The notes under the pieces were generated by a model. The model did not search any database, was not told the DNA's origin, and worked only from the letters and a program-made list of their open reading frames with translations. From NCBI RefSeq assembly GCF_024139115.2, contig NC_085140.1, forward strand, positions 103,490,988-103,554,987: a stretch of 64,000 nt of DNA, given 5' to 3'. Both the position numbers and the translations under genes were made by a program. This stretch comes from Armigeres subalbatus. Taxonomy: Eukaryota; Arthropoda; Insecta; Diptera; Culicidae. Shown here piece by piece: positions 33,270 to 44,900 of the stretch. Position 1 is the stretch's first letter. Each line of letters opens with the position of its first letter.

Positions 33270-34755
33270 TGTTACACTTCTCCCTTCTCACATCTCACAT
33301 CTTTATCTCATTTTTCACTTATTTCATCTCACTTCTCGCCTCTCATTTTTCTTTTCTCGATTTTAACTTCTCAACTATTTGTTTCTCACTTCTCACATCA
33401 CACACCTCACTTCTCCCTTCTAACTTCTCACTTTTTGCTTCTCACTTCTCACATGTCACATCTGCTTTTTAGTTCTCACTCCTAACTTCTCATATATCAT
33501 ATCTTACTTCTCACTTCTCACATCTAACATCTCACTTCTTGTATTGAAATTCTCACTTCTCATTTGTCACTTCTCACTTCTCGGCTCTCACTTATCACTT
33601 CTCGGCTCTCACTTATCACTTTTCGTTTCTCACTTCTCGCTTCTCACATCTTACATATCACTTCTCGTATCGAACTTCTCACGTCTCACTTTTAAACCTC
33701 ACTACTCACTAGTAGCATCTCATTTCTCGGCTCTCACTTATCACTTCTTGTTTCTCACTTCTAACTTTTCACATCACACATCTTGATCTCATTTCTCACT
33801 TCTCGTCTCTCACTTCTTATTTCCCGCTTCTCACTTCTTGCTTCCCACTTCTTACTTCCTACTTCTCACTTCTCCCTTCTTATTTTTCACTTCTTACATC
33901 TCACATCTCACATATTACTTTTCGTTTCTCACTTCTGACTCCTCACATCTCACTTCTCACTATTAACTTCTCACTTTTCGCTTTTCAAAAATCATTTTCC
34001 ACTGCTCACCTTTTACCTCTCACTACTCGCATATCATTCCTTACTTCACACTTCCCACATCTCACACCTCACATCTCGCTACCATTTTCTCACTTCCCAT
34101 TTCTCCCTTCCTATTTCTCACTTCTCACTTTTCACTTCTTACTTCGCCCATCTTGCTTCTCATCCTTCACTTTTCACTTTTCCCTTACCACTTCTCCCTT
34201 ATTACTTCTCCTTTCTCATTTCTCATTTCTCGCTTCTCGATTCACACCTCTCGTTTCTCACTTCTCACATCTTAAATATCGCTTATCGTATCTAATTTCT
34301 TATTTGTTACTTCTTACTTCTCAATCTTTTTTTTCTCACTTATCGCTTCTCACTATGCACTTCCCACTTCCTATTTATCACTTTTCACTTCTCATTTCTC
34401 CCTTCTCACATCTTATTTCTCTATTTCATTACTCACTTCTCACTATTCACTTTGCACTTCTCGCTTCTCACTTCACAATCCTCATTTCTCCCTTCTTGCT
34501 TCTCACAACTCACAAATTACTTCTAATATCTCACTTATCACTTCTCACATTTCACATATTATTTCTCACTTCTCACTTCTCAATTCTCACTTGTCACCTC
34601 TCACATCTCATTTCTCACTACTCACTTCTCGCTTCTCACTTCTCACTTCTTTCTTCTCATTTCCTCACTTCTCGTTTCTCACTTCACACTTCTTACTTCT
34701 CCCTTCTTGCTTCTCACTTCTCACATTCCACATATTACTCCTCACTTCTCATTCG
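33270..34755 (+). repeat. Pyrimidine-rich satellite, block 1
   Basis: About 1.5 kb of variants of CTTCTCACTT with CACATCTCAC blocks. The plus strand is almost free of G. Period is about 9 to 10 bases with many variants. Open frames across it are low-complexity artefacts. Confidence 0.92.
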
Positions 34756-35024
34756 GCTTAACGGCTGTGGCCAAATGACCTTTGGGACTGACGGCCTTCG
34801 CTCTAATGACCCGCCATCGTACCTCCGTTAAATAAGTGTTTTTCCTTGAAAAAGAATATTTTTTCAAAAACCGCATAAAATCCGAAACTCGCGTAAAAAC
34901 GACTTTTGCAAAAATCGATCAAAAATCAACTTTTTACGTTTACAATATTGTGAAAACTCATATGTGAATATGTACATTATGTGTCAGATATTGATTTGGA
35001 AAATGTATTAGAGGTATGCACTTT

Positions 35025-35098
35025 CCCTTCGATGGGACTCGAACCCATGACCCTACAGTACGCTAGACTGGTGCTTTAACCAACTAAGCTACGAAGGA
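35025..35098 (-). tRNA. tRNA-like sequence, anticodon AGC, copy 1
   Basis: On the minus strand: acceptor TCCTTCG with CGAAGGG, D-arm GCTT/AAGC, anticodon stem CCAGT/ACTGT (first pair mismatched) with loop CTAGCGT, T-arm ATGGG/CCCAT around TTCGAGT. The fold is nearly complete, but I do not recognise a normal alanine tRNA, and no terminator run is obvious. It may be a tRNA relic carried in a repeat. Confidence 0.45.
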
Positions 35099-35229
35099 CC
35101 TCCGTCGGCCTTCGCAACCTAGCGACTACTGAATGAGCTCGAGATTCCCAAATTGGACGCATAGTCAAATCACTCGAGTCCCATCGATCGTAAAAACATT
35201 GAGCAAAAAACAATGACTCGGTCGCATCG

Positions 35230-35462
35230 CCGACTCACTGATAATCTTTCCGGTGGTTTTTGTGGAGACGCAGAGGTGAACACGGTCTTCAAATAGCAAA
35301 CACCTTCCCTCTTCCTAACTGACTACAATGACGAGGACGGCGCCGTTATTGATCATGTGAACATTTAAGTCACTGAGAATGCTTTAACAATCCCAGTCAA
35401 TCATTTAGTTCATTCTTTGTGCAATCACGGAGTAGCGACCATAGATATATGTGGTCAGCTAA
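35230..35462 (+). repeat. Dispersed repeat, copy 2
   Basis: Same family as 31787-32130, with an internal deletion after TTAAGTCACTG. Next to it (35466-35543) TACTGCCTATGATC and GCGATTGTGGGCAGTA form a small imperfect inverted repeat. Confidence 0.6.
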
Positions 35463-35947
35463 GCTATACTGCCTATGATCTCGTATCAGTCCTTTGCTGG
35501 ATTTTCTATTCATATGGGACAAATATGCGATTGTGGGCAGTATTATAGACCCTTGTCAAATGTATTTCTTGATTAAAAAAGTACATTTATTTGCTTAATT
35601 ATGTAGGTCATAACAAATGGAGTTTTTTTTGGTTCTGAGATGACGAAAAACAAACTGAAAAAATATCAATTTGACCAAGAAAAGATTTTGTTAGAAAAAA
35701 TCATTAAAAGCAGCGGTTCTCAACCTGGGGTACATGTACCCTTGGGGTACCTTCGTTGGTCCCAGGGGTACTTCGGACACGAATGCGTAATGGCGGATGT
35801 ATTACAGTTTCAATAAAAACTTATTGATGAAGTTTTTATAATGATGAAGTAAATCAAAGACAAAGACTACGGGAAGAATATGCTTCTATTCTGAAATTTT
35901 GAATTTTAAGGTTCTGAAGCCTATATTTGGGAGACATTAAAGTAACG

Positions 35948-36234
35948 GCCCTCCTTAGCCGTGCGGTAAGATGCGCGGCTACAAAGCAAGACCATGCTGA
36001 GGGTGGCTGGGTTCGATTCCCGGTGCCGGTCTAGGCAATTTTCGGATTGGAAATTGACTCGACTTCCCTGGGCATAAAAGTATCATCGTGTTAGCCTCAT
36101 GATATACGAATGCAAAAATGGTAACTTGGCTAAAAGAAACCTCGCAGTTAATAACTGTGGAAGTGCTTAATGAACACTAAGCTGCGAGGCGGCTCTGTCC
36201 CAGTGTGGGGATGTAATGCCAATAAGAAGAAGAA
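35948..36234 (+). mobile_element. tRNA-derived SINE, copy 2
   Basis: Full-length copy with A and B boxes, body and (AAG)n tail. Target duplication TAAAGTAACG at 35938-35947 and 36235-36244. Same insertion as copy 3, doubled by the segmental duplication. Confidence 0.9.
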
Positions 36235-36264
36235 TAAAGTAACGAAAAGCTCAGTAGCTTCGTT

Positions 36265-38876
36265 GTAAGAGCTTCGGAAGCCTCCTTACAAGAGGCTCGG
36301 AAGCCTCCTTACAAGAGGCTCGGAAGCCTCCTTACAAGAGGCTCGGAAGCCTCCTTACAAGAGGCTCGGAAGCCTCCTTACAAGAGGCTCGGAAGCCTCC
36401 TTACAAGAGGCTCTGAAGCCTCCTTACAAGAGGCTCGGAAGCCTCCTTACAAGAGGCTCGGAAGCCTCCTTACAAGAGGCTCGGAAGCCTCCTTACAAGA
36501 GGCTCGAATGCCTTCTTACAAGAGGCTCGAAAGCCTCCTTTCAAAAGGCTCGGAAGCCTTCTTTCAAGAGGCTCGGAAGCCTTCTTTCAAGAGGCTCGGA
36601 AGCCTCCTTTCAAGAGGCTCGGAAGCTTTCTTTTAAGAGACTCGGAAGCCTCCTTTCTAGAGGCTCGGAAGCCTCCTTTCAAGAGGCTCGGAAGCCTCCT
36701 TTCAAGAGGCTCGGAAGCCTCCTTTCAAGAGGCTCGGAAGCCTCCTTTCAAGAGGCTCGGAAGCCTCCTTTCAAGAGGCTCGGATGCCTCCTTTCAAGAG
36801 GCTCGGAAGCCTCCTTTCAAGAGGCTCAAAGGCCTCCTTTCAAGAGGCTCAGGAAGCCTCCTTTCAAGAGCTCAGAAGCCTCCTTTCAAGAGGCTCAGAA
36901 GCCTCCTTTCTAGAGGCTTGGCAGCCTGCTTTCAAGAGGCTCGGATGTCTCCTTTCAAGAGGCTCGGATGCCTCCTTCCTAAAGGCTTGGCAGCCTGCTT
37001 TCAAGAGGCTCGGCAGCCTCCTTTCAAAAGGTTCGGAAGCCTCCTTTCAAGAGGCTTGGAAGCCTCCTTTCAAGAGGCTCGGAAACCCTTCCTTCAAGAG
37101 GCTCGGAAAACTCCCTTTCAAGAGGCTCCGAAGCCTCCTTTCAAGAGGTTCAGGAAGCCTCCTTTCAAGAGGCTCAGAAGCCTCTTTTCAAGAGGCTCAT
37201 AGCCTCCTTTCAAGAGGCTCGGAAGCCTCCTTTCAAGAGGCTCGGAAGCCTCTTTTCAAGAGGCTCGGAAGCCTCCTTCCTAGAAGCTCGGCACCCTGCT
37301 TTCAAAAGGCTCGGAAGCCTTCTTTCAAGAGACTCGGGAGCCTCCTTCCAAGAGCCTCGGAAGCCTCCTTCCTAGAGGTTCGCAAGCCTCCTTTCAAGAG
37401 GCTCGGAAGCCTCCTTTCAAGAGGCTCGGAAGCCTCCTTTCAAGAGGCTCGGAAGCCTCCTTTCAAGAGGCTCGGAAGCCTCCTTTCAAAAGGCTCGGAA
37501 GCCTCCTTTCAAGAGGCTCAGCCTCCTTTCAAGAGGCTCAGCCTCCTTTCAAGAGGCTCAGAAGCCTCCTTTCAAGAGGCTCAGAAGCCTCCTTTCAAAG
37601 GCTCAGGAAGCCTCCTTTCAAGAGGCTCAGAAGCCTCCTTTCAAGAGGCTCAGAAGCCTCCTTTCAAGAGCTCAGAAGCCTCCTTTCAAGAGGCTCAGAA
37701 GCCTCCTTTCAAGAGGCTCAGAAGCCTCCTTTCAAGAGGCTCAGAAGCCTCCTTTCAAGAGGCTCAAGCCTCCTTTCAAGAGGCTCAGAAGCCTCCTTTC
37801 AAGAGGCTCAGAAGCCTCCTTTCAAGAGGCTCAGATGCCTCCTTTCAAGAGGCTCAGATGCCTCCTTTCAAGAGGCTCAAGCCTCCTTCCAAGAGCTCAG
37901 AAGCCTCCTTTCAAGAGCTCAGAAGCCTCCTTTCAAGAGACTCAGAGCCTCCTTTCAAGAGGCTCAGGCCTCCTTTCAAGAGGCTCAGTAGCCTCCTTTC
38001 AAGAGGCTCAGGAGCCTCCTTTCAAGAGGCTCAGAGCTTTCTTTTAAGAGACTCAGGAAGCCTCCTTTCAACAGGCTCAGAGCCTCTTTTCAAGAGGCTC
38101 GGAAGCCTCCTTTCAAGAGGCTCGGATGCCTCCTTTCAAGAGGCTCGGAAGCCTCCTTTCAAGAGGCTCAGAAGCCTCCTTTCAAGAGGCTCGGAAGCCT
38201 CCTTTCAAGAGGCTCGGAAGCCTCCTTTCAAGAGGCTCGGAAGCCTCCTTTCAAGAGGCTCGGAAGCCTCCTTTCAAGAGGCTCGGAAGCCTCCTTCCTA
38301 GAGGCTCGGCAGCCTGCTTTCAAGAGGCTCGGCAGCCTCCTTTCAAAAGGCTCGGAAGCCTCCTTTCAAGAAGCTCGGAAGCCTCCTTTCAAGAGGCTCG
38401 GAATCCCTTCCTTCAAGAGGCTCGGAAAACTCCTTTCAAGAGGCTCGGAAAACTCCTTTCAAGAGGTTCGGAAGCCTCCTTTCAAGAGGTTCGGAAGCCT
38501 CCTTTCAAGAGGCTCGGAAGCCTCCTTTCAAGAGGTTCGGAAGCCTCCTTTCAAGAGGCTCGGAAGCCTCTTTTCAAGAGGCTCGGAAGCCTCCTTCCTA
38601 GAAGCTCGGCACCCTGCTTTCAAGAGGCTCGGCAGCCTCCTTTCAAAAGGCTCGGAAGCCTTCTTTCAAGAGACTCGGGAGCCTCCTTACAAGAGGCTCG
38701 GAAGCCTCCTTACAAGAGGCTCGGAAGCCTCCTTACAAGAGGCTCTGAAGCCTCCTTACAAGAGGCTCGGAAGCCTCCTTACAAGAGGCTCGGAAGCCTC
38801 CTTACAAGAGGCTCGGAAGCCTCCTTACAAGAGGCTCGAAAGCCTTCTTACAAGAGGCTCGAAAGCCTCCTTTCAA
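36265..38876 (+). repeat. 23-bp minisatellite, variant B, array 1
   Basis: About 113 units of GCCTCCTTTCAAGAGGC plus TCGGAA or TCAGAA. The first block has loop CTTACAA, others CTTTCAA or CTTCCTA; many units in the middle (37500-38050) are one or two bases short. A distinctive run with CTAGAAGCTCGGCACCCTGC occurs at about 37280 and 38600. Three plus-strand frames are largely open (up to 505 codons), a property of the unit. Confidence 0.95.
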
Positions 38877-38924
38877 ACGATCAAAATTCAAGCAATGGAA
38901 TGTGTGACGTCAAATTCGCGTGGT

Positions 38925-40412
38925 ACACTTCTCCCTTCTCACATCTCACATCTTTATCTCATTTTTCACTTGATTCATCTCACTTCTCACTTCTCGATTT
39001 TAACTTCTCAACTGTTTGTTTCTCACTTCTCACATCACACACCTCACCTCTCCCTTCTAACTTCTCACTTTTTGCTTCTCATTCCCAAATGTCACATCTG
39101 CTTTTTAGTTCTCCTCCTAACTTCTCATATATCATTTCTCACTTCGCACTACTCACTTCTCACTTCTAACATCTCACTTCATGTATTGAAATTCTCACTT
39201 CTCATTTGTCACTTCTCATTTCTCGGCTCTCACTTATCACTTCTCGGCTCTCACTTATCACTTTTCGTTTCTCACTTCTCGCTTCTCACATCTTACATAT
39301 CACTTCTCGTATCGAACTTCTCACGTCTCACTTTTAAACCTCACTACTCACTAGTAGCATCTCATTTCTCGGCTCTCACTTATCACTTCTTGTTTCTCAC
39401 TTCTAACTTTTCACATCACACATCTTGATCTCATTTCTCACTTCTCGTCTCTCACTTCTTATTTCCCGCTTCTCACTTCTTGCTTCCCACTTCTTACTTC
39501 TCACTTCTCACTTACTTCTCACTTCTTATTTCTTATTTCTACCTTCTCACTTCTCCCTTCTTATTACTCACTTCTTACATCTCACATCTCACATATTACT
39601 TTTCGTTTCTCACTTCTGACTCCTCACATCTCACTTCTCACTATTAACTTCTCACTTTTCGCTTTTCAAAAATTATTTTCCACTGCTCACCTTTTACTTC
39701 TACTTCACTACTCGCATATCATTCCTTACTTCACACTTCCCAAATCGCACACCTCTCATCTTGCTACCGTTTTCTCACTTCCCATTCCTCCTTTCTCACT
39801 TTTCACTTCTCACTTCGCCCATCCCTTCCCACTTCTCCCTTCTTACTTCTCCTTTCTCATTTCTCATTTCTCGCTTCTCGATTCACACCTCTCGTTTCTC
39901 ACTTCTCAGTTCTCACTTCTCACATCTTAAATATCGCTTATCGTATCTAATTTCTCATTTGATACTTCTTACTTCTCAATATTATTTCTCACTTATCGCT
40001 TCTCACTCCTCACTTCCCACTTCCTATTTATCACTTTTCACTTCTCATTTCTCCCTTCTCACATCTTATTTCTCTATTTCATTACTCACTTCTCACTATT
40101 CACTTTGCACTTCTCGCTTCTCACTTCACAATCCTCATTTCTCCCTTCTTGCTTCTCACACCTCACATATTACTTCTAATATCTCACTTATCACTTCTCA
40201 CATCTCACATATTATTTCTCACTTCTCACTTCTTAATTCTCACTTGTCACCTCTCACATCTCACTTCTCACTACTCACTTCTCGCTTCTCACTTCTCACT
40301 TCTTACTTTTTACTTCTCACTTCCTCACTTCTCGCTTCTCACTTCACACTTCTTACTTCTCCCTTCTTGCTTCTCACTTCTCACATCTCACATATTACTC
40401 CTCATTTCTCAT
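38925..40412 (+). repeat. Pyrimidine-rich satellite, block 2
   Basis: Duplicate of block 1 with small insertions and deletions, followed as there by CATTCGGCCTAACGGCTGTGG. Confidence 0.92.
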
Positions 40413-40660
40413 TCGGCCTAACGGCTGTGGTCAAACGACCTTCAGGGCTGACTGCCTTGGCTCTAATGACGTAGCATCGTACCTCCATTAAATACTCAAG
40501 TGTTTTCCACTTAAAATCCGAAATTCGCGTAAAAACGACTTTTGCAAAAATCGATCAAAAATCAACTTTTTACGTTTACAATATTGTGAAAACTCATATG
40601 TGAATATGTACATTATGTGTCAGATATTGATTTGGAAAATGTATTAGAGGTATGCACTTT

Positions 40661-40734
40661 CCCTTCGATGGGACTCGAACCCATGACCCTACAGTACGCT
40701 AGACTGGTGCTTTAACCAACTAAGCTACGAAGGA
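40661..40734 (-). tRNA. tRNA-like sequence, anticodon AGC, copy 2
   Basis: Identical by eye to the copy at 35025-35098; see there for the fold. Confidence 0.45.
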
Positions 40735-40869
40735 CCTCCGTCGGCCTTCGCAACCTAGCGACTACTGAATGAGCTCGAGATTCCCAAATTGTACGCATAG
40801 TCAAATCACTCGAGTCCCATCGATCGTAAAACATTGAGCAAAAACAATGACTCGGTCGCATCGCCGACT

Positions 40870-41105
40870 CACTGATAATCTTTCTGGTGGTTTTGTGGAG
40901 ACGCAGAGGTAAACACGGTCTTCAAATAGCAAACACCTACCCTCTTCCAAACTGACTACAACGACGAGGCCGGCGCCGTTATTGATCATGTGAACATTTA
41001 AGTCACTGCAACCCGCACACTGAGAATGCTTTAACAATCCCAGTCAATCATTTAGTTCATTCTTTGTGCAATCACGGAGTAGCGACCATAGATATATGTG
41101 GTCAG
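40870..41105 (+). repeat. Dispersed repeat, copy 3
   Basis: Same as 35230-35462, but retains ACCCGCACACTGAGAATG, nearer to copy 1. Confidence 0.6.
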
Positions 41106-41597
41106 CTAAGCTATACTGCCTATGATCCCGTATCAGTCCTTTTTCGGATTTTCTATTCATATGGGACAAATATGCGATTGTGGGCAGTATTATAGACCCT
41201 TATCAAATGTATTTCTTGATTAAAAAAGTACATTTATTTGCTAAATTAGGTAGGTCATAACAAATGGAGTTTTTATGGTTCTGAGATGACGAAAAAAAAC
41301 TGAAAAAAATATCAATTTGACCAAGAAAAAGATTTTGTAAGAAAAAAAATCCTTAAAAGCAGCGGTTCTCAACCTGGGGTACATGTACCCTTGGGGGTAC
41401 CTTCGTTGGTCCCAGGGGTACCTCGGACACAAAAGCGTAATGGCGGATGTATTACAGTTTCAATAAAAACTTATTGATGAAGTTTTTATAATGATGAAGT
41501 AAATCAAAGACAAAGACTACGGGAAGAATATGCTTCTATTCTGAAATTTTGAATTTTAAGGTTCGGAAGCCTATATTTGGGAGACATTAAAGTAACG

Positions 41598-41884
41598 GCC
41601 CTCCTTAGCCGTGCGGTAAGATGCGCGGCTACAAAGCAAGACCATGCTGAGGGTGGCTGGGTTCGATTCCCGGTGCCGGTCTAGGCAATTTTCGGATTGG
41701 AAATTGACTCGACTTCCCTGGGCATAAAAGTATCATCGTGTTAGCCTCATGATATACGAATGCAAAAATGGTAACTTGGCTAAAAGAAACCTCGCAGTTA
41801 ATAACTGTGGAAGTGCTTAATGAACACTAAGCTGCGAGGCGGCTCTGTCCCAGTGTGGGGATGTAATGCCAATAAGAAGAAGAA
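41598..41884 (+). mobile_element. tRNA-derived SINE, copy 3
   Basis: Target duplication TAAAGTAACG at 41588-41597 and 41885-41894; sequence nearly identical to copy 2. Confidence 0.9.
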
Positions 41885-41914
41885 TAAAGTAACGAAAAGC
41901 TCAGTAGCTTCGTT

Positions 41915-44900
41915 GTAAGAGCTTCGGAAGCCTCCTTACAAGAGGCTCGGAAGCCTCCTTACAAGAGGCTCGGAAGCCTCCTTACAAGAGGCTCGGAAGC
42001 CTCCTTACAAGAGGCTCGGAAGCCTCCTTACAAGAGGCTCGGAAGCCTCCTTACAAGAGGCTCGGAAGCCTCCTTACAAGAGGCTCAGAAGCCTCCTTAC
42101 AAGAGGCTCGGAAGCCTCCTTACAAGAGGCTCGGATGCCTCCTTACAAGAGGCTCGGAAGCCTCCTTTCAAAAGGCACGGAAACCTTCTTTCAAGAGGCT
42201 CAGAAGCCTTCTTTCAAGAGGCTCAGAAGCCTCCTTTCAAGAGGCTCAGGAAGCTTTCTTTAAGAGACTCGGAAGCCTCCTTTCTAGAGGCTCGGAAGCC
42301 TCCTTTCAAGAGGCTCGGAAGCCTCCTTTCAAGAGGCTCGGAAGCCTCCTTTCAAGAGGCTCGGAAGCCTCCTTTCAAGAGGCTCGGATGCCTCCTTTCA
42401 AGAGGCTCGGAAGCCTCCTTTCAAGAGGCTCAGAAGCCTCCTTTCAAGAGGCTCGGAAGCCTCCTTTCAAGAGGCTCGGAAGCCTCCTTTCAAGAGGCTC
42501 GGAAGCCTCCTTCCTAGAGGCTTGGCAGCCTGCTTTCAAGAGGCTCGGATGTCTCCTTTCAAGAGGCTCGGATGCCTCCTTCCTAGAGGCTTGGCAGCCT
42601 GCTTTCAAGAGGCTCGGCAGCCTCCTTTCAAAAGGTTCGGAAGCCTCCTTTCAAGAGGCTCGGAAGCCTCCTTTCAAGAGGCTCGGAATCCCTTCCTTCA
42701 AGAGGCTCGGAAAACTCCTTTCAAGAGGCTCCGAAGCCTCCTTTCAAGAGGTTCGGAAGCCTCCTTTCAAGAGGCTCGGAAGCCTCCTTTCAAGAGGCTC
42801 GGAAGCCTCCTTTCAAGAGGCTCGGAAGCCTCTTTTCAAGAGGCTCGGAAGCCTCCTTCCTAGAAGCTCGGCACCCTGCTTTCAAAAGGCTCGGAAGCCT
42901 TCTTTCAAGAGACTCGGGAGCCTCCTTCCAAGAGCCTCGGAAGCCTCCTTCCTAGAGGTTCGCAAGCCTCCTTTCAAGAGGCTCGGAAGCCTCCTTTCAA
43001 GAGGCTCGGAAGCCTCCTTTCAAGAGGCTCGGAAGCCTCCTTTCAAGAGGCTCAGAAGCCTCCTTCCAAGAGGCTCAGAGCCTCCTTTCAAGAGGCTCGA
43101 AAGCCTCCTTTCAAGAGGCTCAGAGCCTCCTTTCAAGAGGCTCAGAAGCCTCCTTTCAAGAGGCTCAGAGCCTCCTTTCAAGAGGCTCAGAAGCCTCCTT
43201 TCAAGAGGCTCAGAAGCCTCCTTTCAAGAGGCTCAGGCCTCCTTTCAAGAGGCTCAGAAGCCTCCTCTCAAGAGGTTCAAGCCTCCTTTCAAGAGCTCAG
43301 AGCCTCTTTCAGAGCTCAGAAGCCTCCTTAAGAGCACCCTGCTTTCAAGAGGCTCAGCAGCCTCCTTTCAAGAAGGCTCAGAGCCGGAAGGCCTGATGCC
43401 TCCTTCAAGAGGCCTCCTTTCAAGAGACTCAGGAAGCCTCCTTTCAAGAGGCTCAGCCTCATTCAAGAGGCTCAGTAGCCTCCTTTCAAGGCCTGAGGAG
43501 CCTCCTTTCAAGAGGCTCAGGCTTTCTTTAAGAGACTCAGGAAGCCTCCTTCAACAGGCTCAGGAAGCCTCCTTTTCAAGAGGCTCGCAAGCCTCTTTCA
43601 AGAGGCTCAGGCCTCTTTCAAGAGCTCAGAAGCCTCCTTTCAAGAGGCTCAGGCCTCCTTTCAAGAGGCTCGGAAGCCTCCTTTCAAGAGGCTCAGAAGC
43701 CTCCTTTCAAGAGGCTCGGAAGCCTCCTTTCAAGAGGCTCGGATGCCTCCTTTCAAGAGACTCGGAAGCCTCCTTTCAAGAGGCTCGGAAGCCTCCTTTC
43801 AAGAGGCTCGGTAGCCTCCTTTCAAGAGGCTCGGGAGCCTCCTTTCAAGAGGCTCGGAAGCTTTCTTTTAAGAGACTCGGAAGCCTCCTTTCAACAGGCT
43901 CGGAAGCCTCTTTTCAAGAGGCTCGCAAGCCTCTTTTCAAGAGGCTCGGAAGCCTCTTTTCAAGAGGCTCGGAAGCCTCCTTTCAAGAGGCTCGGAAGCC
44001 TCCTTTCAAGAGGCTCGGATGCCTCCTTTCAAGAGGCTCGGAAGCCTCCTTTCAAGAGGCTCAGAAGCCTCCTTTCAAGAGGCTCAGAAGCCTCCTTTCA
44101 AGAGGCTCGGAAGCCTCCTTTCAAGAGGCTCGGAAGCCTCCTTTCAAGAGGCTCGGAAGCCTCCTTTCAAGAGGCTCGGAAGCCTCCTTTCAAGAGGATC
44201 GGAAGCCTCCTCTCAAGAGGTTCGGAAGCCTCCTTTCAAGAGGCTCGGAAGCCTCTTTTCAAGAGGCTCGGAAGCCTCCTTCCTAGAAGCTCGGCACCCT
44301 GCTTTCAAGAGGCTCGGCAGCCTCCTTTCAAAAGGCTCGGAAGCCTTCTTTCAAGAGACTCGGGAGCCTCCTTCCAAGAGCCTCGGAAGCCTCCTTCCTA
44401 GAGGTTCGCAAGCCTCCTTTCAAGAGGCTCGGAAGCCTCCTTTCAAGAGGCTCGAAAGCCTCCTTTCAAGAGGCTCGGAAGCCTCCTTTCAAGAGGCTCG
44501 GAAGCCTCCTTTCAAGAGGCTCGGAAGCCTCCTTTCAAGAGGCTCGGAAGCCTCCTTTCAAGAGGCTCGGAAGCCTCCTTACAAGAGGCTCGGAAGCCTC
44601 CTTTCATGAGGCTCGGACGCCACCTTTCAAGAAGCTCGGAAGCCTTCTCTCAAGAGGCTCGAGATCCCTTCTTTCAGGAGACTCGGAAAACTCCTTTCAA
44701 GAGGATCCGAAGCCTACTTGCAAGAGGCTCCGAAGCCTCCTTTCAAGAGGCTCCGAAGCCTCCTTTCAAGAGGCTCGGAAGCCTCCTTTCAAGAGGCTCG
44801 GAAGCCTCCTTTCAAGAGGCTCGGAAGCCTCCTTTCAAGAGGCTCAGAAGCCTCCTTTCAAGAGGCTCGGAAGCCTCCTTTCAAGAGGCTCAGAAGCCTC

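Larger units (their letters stand above)
33219..38876. repeat. Tandem segmental duplication, copy 1
   Basis: The order of pyrimidine satellite, tRNA-like sequence, dispersed repeat, hAT left end, SINE and 23-bp array repeats from 38877. Matched points are offset by 5651 (33241 and 38892), 5636 (tRNA-like), 5650 (array start) and 5604 (inside the array). The junction at 38876/38877 joins the array directly to the start of the next unit. Confidence 0.9.
35711..38876 (+). mobile_element. hAT-like element, left part (duplicated copy)
   Basis: CAGCGGTTCTCAACCTGGGG starts at 35711, preceded by ATTAAAAG, one mismatch from the CTTAAAAG target of the second copy. It contains a SINE (35948-36234) and runs into the 23-bp array. 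The right terminus is absent because the array is fused to the next duplication unit. Confidence 0.75.
38877..44300. repeat. Tandem segmental duplication, copy 2
   Basis: Second copy of the 33219-38876 unit. It begins CGATCAAAATTCAAGCAATGG against CGATTGAAATTCACGCAATGG in copy 1. Its end is hard to fix because both copies finish in the 23-bp array. Confidence 0.85.

Noticed and set aside
34304..34831. 175-codon frame and relatives in the pyrimidine satellite (33249-34831, 38895-40474)
   Set aside because: Leucine, serine, histidine and phenylalanine-rich translation of CTTCTCACTT repeats; hydrophobic runs that look like membrane segments are compositional.
42388..44286. 632-codon plus-strand reading frame, and the similar long frames at 36784-38301, 45934-46977 and 16613-17329
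   Set aside because: Pure translation of the stop-free 23-bp minisatellite; all three frames give the same peptide in shifted phase, and the frames start and stop where single-base changes occur.
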